In this document: positions 43,756-53,052 of the stretch, in pieces
Numbering within the stretch: position 1 is the first letter of the stretch
How the letters are laid out: the number at the start of each line of letters is the position of its first letter
Assembly: GCF_010093535.1 (NCBI RefSeq)
Contig: NW_022985198.1
Span: 715,218 to 779,217 of the forward strand
Length of the DNA: 64,000 nucleotides
Direction of reading: 5' to 3'
From: Lindgomyces ingoldianus
Lineage: Eukaryota > Ascomycota > Dothideomycetes > Pleosporales > Lindgomycetaceae
Program-made: the position numbers and the translations under genes
Notes under the pieces: generated by a model
Database searches by the model: none
What the model saw: only the letters and a program-made list of their open reading frames with translations
Told to the model about the DNA's origin: nothing

Positions 43756-44085
43756 ATGAATACAGAATATGTCGAGCCACGATATGTTGATAAAGTGAAG
43801 CTCCATGCGCTTCTCGCGCGCTTATTCCCTGAACAATCCTGGAGGGCTGAGGTGAGTCTGGAAGGTTGACAGAGTCATTTACTTTCGTCGTATAAGGCAT
43901 TAAGGCACTGAAGGTGGAGGTTTAGGGTGTCAAGGCTCCAAGGCTGATTTCGTCCTAGATACGAAGAGGAAAGTGGGTCATCGAGACTCCTAGAACTCTA
44001 TCAAAGGTAGGAGGATACCATTCTTCGCCGCCCACTCCTCTCACTATAGATGTTACAGGAAGAACTAGATTCCGTCGCTTCGTAA
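43756..44085 (+). CDS. Microgene A: 56-aa protein from three exons
   Basis: Exons are 43756-43851, 43959-44006 and 44059-44085. Introns are 107 nt (GTGAGT..CCTAG) and 52 nt (GTAGGA..TACAG). All junctions are phase 0, and the joined frame runs from ATG to TAA. The protein starts MNTEYVEPRY, continues KLHALLARLFPEQSWRAE / IRRGKWVIETPRTLSK / EELDSVAS. It is a paralogue of the next gene with identical intron positions (see microgene B). There is no signal peptide or TM segment and no family that I recognise. The pattern L-x-x-L-x-x-L-F ... R-x-x-x-W-x-I-x-x-P-x-x-L-S-x-E suggests a small folded domain of one helix and two strands. The exons are too short for simple ORF detection. Confidence 0.6.
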
Positions 44086-44327
44086 CACAATGTCTGCAAA
44101 GCGACGTGACCACACAGCCCGCTTATCCACCTCTTGCCTGTTTGCCTTTTATATTTCTGTAGTCGCAGCCTTGTGCTCCCCCTTGTCATGCTCATTCGTT
44201 CGGAAGGTCGTTCGATTGGAGGGGGTCCAACATGGCTTTTACTCCGTCTATTGATGACAGGCTCAGGTTTCGGTCCAGTTTTGAAAGCTCATGTGGCTCT
44301 TTAAGTGTATGGTCAAACAGTATCGCA

Positions 44328-44332
44328 TATAA
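44328..44332 (+). promoter_or_regulatory. TATA-like element of microgene B
   Basis: CATATAAGG lies about 150 bp upstream of the ATG at 44484. Confidence 0.35.
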
Positions 44333-44483
44333 GGTGGTCTGATAGTATCCTTCTTCAGAGAAACATCCATTCTCACAGCAACCAAGTATTTCCTTGCATT
44401 TCTTCTAATGATTTGTCTTTCATTGGGTTTTTGAGCTCCTTACTCCAGAACTTCATCACTCTTCCCAGTTGATATAGCCGTCC

Positions 44484-44825
44484 ATGGCTGCTGGATATAG
44501 CCCAACCCCTTCCCAAGTTATCGATGGACATTTTCTTGATCAGGGGCGTCTCCTGAAGGCCTTGAGAGATATTTTTGGAACTTCAGATTTCGGAGAGGGT
44601 AAATTCAGAGTTGAGGTAAGGGATTTAGCAGTAACTCCTCCTTGTATGACATACTGACAAGCAATCCACCTTAGCTAAGACTCAACCGGTATAAGATATA
44701 TCCGTCCACGACATGCACGCAGCCCCCAAAACTTAGTCAGGTAACGCAGCACTCAAAATATTCCAGTTATTGGCGTTAAATATGACTAGGAGCGAATTCT
44801 TGATTGTCGGACGATATTTCGCTAA
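44484..44825 (+). CDS. Microgene B: 77-aa paralogue of microgene A
   Basis: Exons are 44484-44615, 44675-44740 and 44790-44825. Introns are 59 nt (GTAAGG..CTTAG, branch CTGAC) and 49 nt (GTAACG..ACTAG, branch TGAC). All junctions are phase 0. The protein begins MAAGYSPTPSQ, then GRLLKALRDIF, KFRVE / LRLNRYKIYP, QPPKLSQ / ERILD. Aligned to microgene A: LL-x-x-L-x-x-(L/I)-F, a final Glu at the first splice site, an R-x-x-x-(W/Y) strand at the start of exon 2, P-x-x-L-S-(K/Q) at the second splice site, and an E at the start of exon 3. Shared intron sites make common descent likely despite low identity. No family is recognised. Confidence 0.6.
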
Positions 44826-45226
44826 ACGCAATGGCCGAATCTTATTATGGTGGCGTGTTGTGTTTTAATTCACTTATTTTCATGTTGTGAACCAAATAGT
44901 CTGAAGACGAGAGCGCCAGATGGGTGCCTGCCCCACGCCCTCAAGACGGTTTTCTGATAGGGTTAATGCCTTGATGCCTTTGTCCGCCTCATTGGCCCTC
45001 ACCGGTCTCGAGTGACGCGAGTGGGACAGTCACCGGAAGCCACCTCCGCTTACTCGAACCATGTCTGTAAAGGTCCCCCTCAGATTGGAACACTTTTTGG
45101 GATATATATAGCTTCATCGTCCTTCATCCGTTGTCTAAGCCATCCATTCCATGCCTGAAAACACAGGCGACTTGTAATTGCCAAATTGTGCACACCACGC
45201 TTATGTAATACATATTAGGTCATCCC
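44826..45226. other. Promoter region of the CorA-like gene
   Basis: 401 bp with no gene. A long TATATATA sits at 45103-45110, about 117 bp before the ATG. Confidence 0.45.
45103..45110 (+). promoter_or_regulatory. TATA box of the CorA-like gene
   Basis: TATATATA lies 117 bp upstream of the ATG at 45227. It is the third of three consecutive genes with such an element. Confidence 0.45.
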
Positions 45227-47325
45227 ATGGTCATGTTTTCATTCCTCGACATTCACGACCCCGAAGCCTTGAAGCGACGAATCGATGCTAAGAGCCCCGA
45301 TCTTTTTAAAGCTGATCCGCAGAGAGCTCAACTGCAAGTCAGTTATCTCTCCGCGTTGAGTCTCTTCGACCGCCATGAAACTCTCATTTTTGAGCAAAAC
45401 CAAACGATACTAGATGTGGACCAAATTGACGCTTTAAGAAGAGTACGGTTTCAACCATAACTCTATTTTATTCAAATTCAAGTTTATTCATTCATTCTGT
45501 CGCCCTGTCTCTAAATAGAAGACTGATGATCACCCTCATAGAAAAATAAAGACATACTTCAGGTTTTCACCATCCGACAGCAACGCTCTTGGACGACGCT
45601 TGACATTTCACGAGACCTATTCGAAGGATTTCTAGAGAAGTACAATGCATTTTGCGAATTTTGGAACTGTGCATTTGTGTTTGGTCGAAAGTTCGAGGAA
45701 AAGGAGTTTGAATTTCCATCTTTTCGGATGCGACGGACACCTACGCTCAATGATTGTAATATTTTCGGTTCGTTAAATCAAATTGATTTATTCCATTTCG
45801 TATTTCGTCCTCTTCTACCAGCGGGCCAAGCCACTGACTAAAAGCTAGAGTCGAGTTTCGTTCTGCGGCGTGCTGAACTGAATAATCGCAAGCTGACTGA
45901 AGGACAATCGCCATGGTCCATTCGTCAAACTGCGGTGTATCACCGCCGTATCCCCATTGTTTTTACTGAACATGATTCAGAGTCGGGGCACAATGCTCTG
46001 AGATATAGATCCGTCTTTCTCCTTATTTCTCCATCAGAATCTTTTGAAAAGCAATTGGCACTCTGTGCTGATTCTTTTGCGAGAGAGCTGGCAATGTCTT
46101 GGCAAAACATTGTAAGGTTGCTCGTTTCTGATGCTGCCAAGGGGTGGCGAGAATACATGGCTTGGATGGAAGAGGAAATAATGGAACAGGTGCGTAATAC
46201 CCGTAACTCTTTCCTCATCGTGCTGCGAGTAGATATCATTGTGAACATTATGTTCATATAAGAGTTTACTAATTTCTGGTATGCAGTCTAACCGTCTAGT
46301 GTTTGCGAAGGTCGACTCCGAAAGGGATAGTTTTGATCCACTTACGGACTACCAAATTAGTTTCATAGATCGACAAAGACTGAAGCAACTTGAGGACAAG
46401 GTAAACGATCTTGGAATAATTCTCTCAACAATGCAACAGAATGTCCTTGGAATATGCGACTACACTCGTAAAATCGGCCAAGAAGAGTACCATGCCGATG
46501 GAAACGTCGTCGATGCGATTATCGAAGAGCTCGAAGAGCAAGCCAAGGAGATAGAGATGCACGTAAAGAGAGGAGAAGCTCTTAAAGCAAGGCTAAATTC
46601 TGTCACAGAGCTAGTACGTGCATGATGTGTGAAGTCAAGATGCCACCGAAGAAAGCGAATTCTGATCCGAATTTAGCTTTCCGATCTCTTAAATTACGAG
46701 GATGCAATAGCGTTGAAGGCTATTGGACGTGAAGCGCAAGTTGAAAACCAATCAATGCATAAGCTCGCAGTAAGATGCCATATAAAACATCATTTCATAG
46801 GTTAATAAGTTTGCAGGAAAAGAGCACTAACGATGCCGCAGCAGTTAAAGTCTTGACGGTGATCGGCCTCGTGTACCTTCCTGTCACAGTTGTTACCGTA
46901 AGTGGGCACTCTTCTCTGCAGTTGGGTTAAATGCGTCTAGTTTGACGTCGTACCAGGGCTTTTTTTCTACACAATTCGTAAACACCACGGATGGTCAGAG
47001 CATGCAAGTGTCCAGAAGCGCCTGGCTACTAGCAGCAATATCCATACCCCTAACGGTTCTAACGATTGCCACTTGGTGGTCTTGGGTGCATCTCCACCTT
47101 CGCGTGCCTCCGAAGTTGTCACTGCCAGGATGTTCCATTCGTAGGGTTGATTTCCGTGACAGGCTCCAATCTATTCGCTTGCAGCTTGGGAGAAGAGCAT
47201 TTCCTGATTTGGAAAGTGGGTCTAATTTGCGCTCCTCTGAAGGCTGTGCTCCATCTCCGCCACCGTCATGCAAACTATACTCCAGAAGCTGCTCGGAAGG
47301 GACAGAGGCGACGAAGGTTGGCTGA
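45227..47325 (+). CDS. CorA-like membrane protein (fungal divergent type), 543 aa, 7 exons
   Basis: Exons are 45227-45442, 45563-45767, 45849-46189, 46287-46613, 46677-46769, 46817-46897 and 46957-47325. All phases fit. The donor of intron 2 (GTTCGT) is weak. The N-terminal domain has RQQRSWTTLDISRDLFEGFL and FWNCAFVFGRKFEEKEFEF, then GQSPWSIRQTAVYHRR, a segment typical of fungal CorA-like proteins. A long helix follows (LKQLEDKVNDLGIILSTMQQ). Two C-terminal TM segments are VKVLTVIGLVYLPVTVVTGF and WLLAAISIPLTVLTIATWW. The loop where Mg2+ channels carry G-M-N reads G-F-F instead, so it may not conduct Mg2+. Members of this group lie in fungal accessory regions with largely unknown roles. It follows the two microgenes in the same direction. 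Confidence 0.78.
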
Positions 47326-47656
47326 GGAAACTTCGTTGCCTGGTGGACCGGGCCAAATATTTCATGCGGTTGGAAAGCAGTTCGCCTGATACGCATTTCC
47401 CCACAGGTGCTTGTGGCCACCTTCTAAGGAGACAAGACACGTGAGGGTAGGTTCGGAGCAGGTGAGGGACATGAGATACGAGATACGAACGCTTCTCCAT
47501 TTTGAGCACTAGCAATGATCGCGAGGCACAATTGAGCAAGCACATAGTAAGGACAAGAGCTGACCCGGCGCTCGGTGGCTGTGCACTGCGTCTCAGTGAA
47601 TCGTGGGCGTAAAGCCGATACCCTTCCCCAGGCATATTTTCTAGGGTTATATCTAA
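47326..47656. other. Interval between CorA-like and kinase genes
   Basis: No supported gene. A minus-strand frame here (47222-47695) has no start context or domain. The kinase gene's missing first exon or promoter could lie here. Confidence 0.4.
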
Positions 47657-50037
47657 TCGCTTGGTTCTCTCTTTCAACTGCTGCCAGAATTTCATATTCT
47701 TCTTCTCTCGTCTCTACTCATTCAAAACAAAGCTTGGTTGTCAGCCAGCCGTGAATACCTGCACTATGCGTCTCCGGTGGCTCTGGTGGCTCCGGTGGCT
47801 CAGCTGCCGGCCAATCAGATCAACCACCAGCCGTCCACCAGTGAGAGAACACAATATCAGAGCCGCAATGCAGGACCGCCGCTGACCTTGGACTTGCAGA
47901 AGGTTCCCTCCTTTCCCTCCGCTCATTACGATACCCATCCTACTAGTACACACCACGCCGCGTCCGAAATCCAGAATGCAACTTCAGAGCTGTCGTCGAT
48001 TGAGGACTCTGAAGAAAATGCGGCTCAGTCTCATACACAGTCCTCTCCGCACCCTACACCGTCTAGCTTGGTTCAGAATCCTAATCCTCTTTCCTTGTCA
48101 ACGCATACCCTTGAACTTTGTGACGACACATCACATCAGAGTAACAGTCCTGGAGCACCTCGAAGTATTTCAGAAGCAGGCTCTTTACATAATAGTCTAC
48201 GTCAAGCACGCATACAGTGCAGTAACAAGAACAACCACAAATTCTTTGTTCCGGACTGCGAACTCAAAAAACTCATAACAGTCGAAGTAGTAACACCCAT
48301 ACTTCAGAAAATTCTCCCAAGCACTGCCGATGCTCGCATCAATGATTTAGCTAAATCGATTTGCGAATCCGCTCCACGTTTATTCGCTACCCTCGGATAC
48401 ATCAAGAAAGAACACGAAATCCTGCCGTTGCTAGAGGAGCAGGTATCCGACGAGGACTTCCCTTTCCAACTAAAACATCCACAACCACTTGGGAGTCACT
48501 ACGCTTTGCAAGGGAAAGGTGGCAAAGACATAATATCTCTCGCAAAATGGAACGATGAAGTCTCTGAAGAGTTTCAAAGGTGTCAATGGTGGATGATGGC
48601 TCCCAATTTCAACGAAGGAAGTCACTACATATTGGATGACAACGCGATGCTGCCTTTCACTGAACGTCGAGAAATCTCAAAGGGGGGTTATAGCAGAGTC
48701 CACTTCGCTAAAATTCACCCCTCACATCACAATTTCTCAGGCGTGAAACGGTCCGATAGCGAAGTGAGTTAGCCAGTGTGTGTCCAATGACCATGAAATA
48801 TAGTGCTGACATATTATGAATCCAGGGGTGCCATGTTGCCATCAAAGAACTCAGCACAGCCAACCACGAAGACATCTTCAAGAAGGAAACTGCATTTTTC
48901 GCCACTCTCGCTAAAAAAAGGAATCAACCTCACCCTCACTTAATCAATCTTCTTGCCACGTATCAATGGAAAGGGAAATACCACCTGATGTTCCCGCATG
49001 CCAAAGAGAACTTAGAAAGCTACTGGCGACACACCAAACCAGTCTTCGATGAGGATACCATGCGCTGGTGGCTCAAGCAATTGGCCGGCCTCGTCAGCGG
49101 CCTCCTAGAAATTCACGAATCCAGAATTCAGACTCCCCCCGGTACCACTTCGGCCCCAGAAGGATCCGGCTCTAGCATTAGACTCAAACGAGGTGAAGAG
49201 AAGTATGGACGCCATGGCGACATAAAGCCGGAAAATATTCTATGGTTTCCTCCCTCATCCGCATCCGACAATCCGGGAGGGATCCTGACGATTGCGGACT
49301 TTGGGTTGAGCAGGTTCCATGGAAGAGACACTCGTTCTAACGTGGATTGGAGCCAAATCAAATCTTCGCCTACGTACGAGCCGCCGGAGTTGAAACTCCA
49401 TAAGCCCGTTTCACGCGCCTATGATATGTGGAGTCTTGCCTGTATCCTTCTGGAATTCGCGACATGGGCGTTGAAAGGGCAGGAAGGCAATGAAAACTTC
49501 TCTAGCAATCGGTCATGTCCCGACAGCAACCCTGACTTGCGAGAGCTCTCTAATGATGAATTCTTCAATATAGTCGGCGAGAACCGCTCAAGGGCTGAAG
49601 TCCGCGAAGGTGTAGTCAAGTGGGTGGAAGAGCTCTACCAATCCGAGAACTGTACTGCTTTCATTCAAGACTTGCTAAATATGACAATGCGCCATCTCCT
49701 TGTCGTAAACCCGGCGCATCGCTATAGCGCTATCCGATTGAACCAAGAGTTCAAGCACTTTGAAGAAAAGGCGAAGGACTCAGAGTACCTCATAAAGCCA
49801 ATACCTCAGACAACAACGTCGACAGCTCAAGGAACGCCTCACAACAAACCAGAGAATAGGTCTGTTACTCATCGTATAGGTAATATTTCAAGCCCAAGAG
49901 CAAGGACTGAAACAGGAGTGAGCAAGCTAAGATACCCAGGCACGAGTAAAAAGTCAAAGACGTGGCCAGATCCACGAGTGCCGGGAGAATCGCAGTGCAT
50001 GAGTGGTATTGGGCTCATTGCAGATTTTACCGAATGA
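47657..50037 (+). CDS. Protein kinase with long N-terminal region, start unresolved
   Basis: Two exons are clear: an open frame from 47657 to 48763, and 48826-50037, joined by a 62-nt intron (GTGAGT..ATCCAG) in phase 0. The frame has no ATG before the kinase domain, so the true start is in an unseen upstream exon. The N-terminal part is Ser/Pro/His-rich, followed by a helical block (LKKLITVEVVTPILQKILPS). Kinase motifs: glycine loop EISKGGYSRVHFA (one canonical Gly missing), lysine in CHVAIKEL, catalytic loop HGDIKPENIL (HGD for HRD), DFG in IADFGLSRF, PPE in TYEPPELKL and YDMWSLACILLEF. HGD kinases with this layout are common in fungal accessory regions. Most catalytic residues remain, so activity is likely. 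Confidence 0.8.
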
Positions 50038-50534
50038 TGGAATTATATCGCCGAAATATGGGCGGATGGTGGCCACGATCATATTATCCCGTCTTCTTGA
50101 ATGTGGATATTAGGGACTAGGAATTTGTATTTAGCGAAGGCGTTGTAAAAAGGCTAGATACCCGAGATTTTTCAGAGGAAAAGAAGTTGAACAGAGTATG
50201 AATGCGAATGTTTGGCTTCGTTTTAATTGACTGGATAAGACTCTCAAATGTTGCAAGGCTACTTGACGGTGTAAATTGATCGGGAGGAAATGGGTATGAA
50301 GACACGTCATTACAGACCCCGATCAGACGTTACGATAAGCATTCAAAGCGTCCGTATACTAAGGCGAAAGCGATGCAAATGCCAATGTGACATTGGAGCA
50401 GAGCGAAAAGTGATCGTCGACAAATGGTAATCTTCAAAGCAATGGAGGACAAGTCCTTGTAGAGGAGCAGAATGACACGCTCGTTGATGCGTGCATTTAC
50501 TTTGAAGAAGGCTGGCCTGACCTAAAAAAGAAGA

Positions 50535-50682
50535 AATGGAGACTTTAAATACTAACGACCCACGAAATCTACACTCTTGATAGCAGTATCCTTTTATGAT
50601 CCAGTTCCAATTTCTATTGCGGGCTTCTTAAAAGACTGTGGGGTACGCAACCTATTGTATTTATGAGTATCATTGCTAGTAT
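50535..50682 (+). repeat. Dispersed repeat, copy A
   Basis: About 148 bp, roughly three-quarters identical by eye to 58202-58350: TCTACA(C/T)TCTTGATAGCA, AGTTCCAATTTCTATT, GACTG(T/C)GGGGT and TTATGAGTAT(C/T)ATTGCT in the same order. It starts about 0.5 kb after the kinase stop codon. Confidence 0.65.
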
Positions 50683-51559
50683 ATATCGGCAGTTGTACTG
50701 CAGGTGGGTTGAGCGGTTTTACCCAGCTGATTTTGGATGCATCTTCACCTCTCCCCACTCCTACTATTCAAACCCTACTCGAGACCATCGCCATTATCAT
50801 GTGATTGTTGGGGACAGTTATTGTCCGAAAATAGATTAGCTCCCGCAAACTTTTACGTCTCGACGGCCACTTGCAACGCTTTCCCAACCCAGAACTATCG
50901 ACTCCTGTGAGGCCGAGAAACAAGGAATGGACAGCTAAATGCAATAGTTAAGTCATAGGACAAAGAAGTAACAGGTGTATAAGCTGTAGCAAATCTCTGC
51001 CTTAGAAGGCAGCAATGTATAAAGGTTAAGATTTATATGAGTGGCTTTGTTTAATCAATTCCCCTAACAGAAGAGCAAGTTCAGCCCGTCTTCCAGTGTA
51101 TTGCACACTTCATTTTGGCTAGGGCCGAGCACAACCCGGTCATGTGACTAGGACATGATCACGAGACTTCTTTAGCAAGCCTTGTCCTCTGTATATAAAG
51201 TGTGGTTAATCCACTCTTTAATCTATAATCTGCTCTATAATCTAATTTTATTTCTAAGTACTTTCTTATGTGACAATTATGTACTGGCTCGGCGCAGCTA
51301 GCAAATGCCTGATAACAGTGTTGAATTCGAAGAAGAAGAAGAAGACCTGTTTCCTCACTACGGAACTAGGTTTTATACTGCAACTCCTAGCTATCTTAGG
51401 TCTTGCTCAACTTATTATTAGTTTATTACTAAGTTATTCTTTTCTACTATTTATATTTTTATTATCACTCCTTGTTGAACACTGTTATGTGTAGCAGCAG
51501 TGTCAATTAATTACGAACAGGTAGAACAAAGAGTTGAAGAGTAGGTTTTACTTAAAACT

Positions 51560-51655
51560 ATGTTTATGTGAGAGCACTGTATCCAAGAAACATGAAGCAC
51601 AGAAGGGGTTTATAAGAGAGTATTAATAGGGGTTCGAGAAAGGATATATATGTAA
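51560..51655 (+). repeat. Foldback element, left arm
   Basis: GAGCACTGTATCCAAGAA, CATGAAGCACAGAAGGGGT, TATTAATAG and AGAAAGGATATAT recur as the reverse complement at 52037-52150 in mirror order, with a ~24-nt insertion in the right arm. Confidence 0.65.
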
Positions 51656-51842
51656 AGCGTTATTTAATAATAAAACATTATAATTAAGCAGGATAAATGA
51701 AACGAATTTTTAAAGTAGAACGTGCAATAATGTCACAGTTAACTAGGACATGCCTTAGACTCCCCATAGAGAGCCCTTAGCCTAGCCTTAGGTACATGGC
51801 GTCCTGTCACATGCCCTAGTACATATATATATGCATGTTGTG

Positions 51843-51942
51843 ATGGTTGGACCCATAAGAGCCCGCAAGCGGGCCAGATCAAAGATCTGGATGGGAGCCA
51901 GCATCCGGGGGGCATCCCATCTAGCTCATAAATATCGACCAT
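51843..51942 (+). other. Cloverleaf-like nested hairpin cluster
   Basis: Three consecutive perfect hairpins are enclosed by an outer stem. Outer: ATGGT 51843-51847 with ACCAT 51938-51942. Hairpin 1: GCCCGC 51861-51866 with GCGGGC 51869-51874. Hairpin 2: CCAGATC 51874-51880 with GATCTGG 51884-51890. Hairpin 3: GATGGGA 51890-51896 with TCCCATC 51915-51921. It lies at the centre of a foldback element. It lacks tRNA A/B-box consensus, so it is not called as a tRNA. Confidence 0.55.
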
Positions 51943-52036
51943 GTAAGCGGAATCCTCGCTGATTCAATTTGTGCATGCCTTTTGGCTGGTGCTTAGCGCA
52001 TGTAGTCGTACCAGTGATCCTATGGATCCGAGCGCC

Positions 52037-52150
52037 CGTTACATATATCCTTTCTTAAACCCCTAAGTCTCCTTAAGGATTTGTCTATTAATATTATCCT
52101 ATTACCCCTTCTGCGCTTCATGGTTCTTGCATACAGTGCTCTTACACATA
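52037..52150 (-). repeat. Foldback element, right arm
   Basis: Reverse-complement partner of 51560-51655. The ~380 bp between the arms contains the hairpin cluster. Confidence 0.65.
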
Positions 52151-53052
52151 CACTAGAAGTCAGCTAAACAGCTCTTTAATAAGGGAATTAACTATACAAA
52201 ATTAGGCTCTAAGATTAAGACCTTTAAACCTAAACAATTGCTGCTCTTCTAGATACAGTTTTGCTTTGCTATATACATGCTACTTCTTTATCCGATGCCT
52301 TGCTGCATCTGGCTGTCCCTTTTTTGTTTATTTAAATTTAGTATGAACGCATCTGGTTAAGCGTAAGCCTCTATGGGGCTTTTAGGGAAGGCTTCCGCCC
52401 AAGGCCCAATGGACATCAAGGTCGAATGGGTGTCACAGATCGTTACCGTGACAAAGATCACAATTGGCTTGTGGAAATATCCGCAATTGTCTTTTTTTTG
52501 GTTAATACGATCAGTCTCGTGCATAAGCCTTGTGAGCCACTACTAGGCAAGAATTGTGTAGTTATATCCCTTCATGACGCCTCGTCGCCTGGTCGCTTAG
52601 AGACACCAAGACACATGCTCCGTCATACGATATTTTCGAGGTCTTGAGAAATAGGGCCTACCCAGAAGGCACCAGGTTTCAACGTCGCATGATCGTATAC
52701 TCCACGGCCAAGGCTTCGCTTCCGTGGGGCTGAATGAAATTCGAAGATCCTCCAAGCACACACACGATGTGGGTTGATCAACAGGTTATGCTGCATTTTT
52801 TTGGGTGCAATCTTCCGAGTCTGGCCTCACGATTTGGTGATCTGCACCTCAACTTGCCGTCGTGGCTTTTTCTTAGTTCCAGGCAGGGCATTCTCCAGAG
52901 TTCGCTAGTAGTGTGGCACAGCCTGATCAACGGAAAAGTATTTTTACGGCTATGTCCCGCTGAAGTTCTTTGTACAAACTTTGTCCTAGCATCGAGCCTA
53001 CTTGGAATCGCTTGTCAATCATTATACACCACAGTGTTTTGTCATACTCGGA

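Larger units (their letters stand above)
50038..53052. other. 3-kb repeat island, no supported gene
   Basis: It contains a dispersed repeat at 50.5 kb, an AT-rich LTR-like stretch at about 51120-51290 (TATATAAAG then repeated CTTTAATCTATAATCT-like units), a foldback element (51560-52150) and TA-rich filler. Frames such as 51270-51494 and 52734-53087 show no domain, and the latter overlaps the leader of the patatin gene. Confidence 0.55.

Noticed and set aside
51843..51942. Calling the cloverleaf-like structure a tRNA
   Set aside because: No A-box or GGTTCGANNCC B-box, wrong stem lengths and no anticodon arm of normal form.
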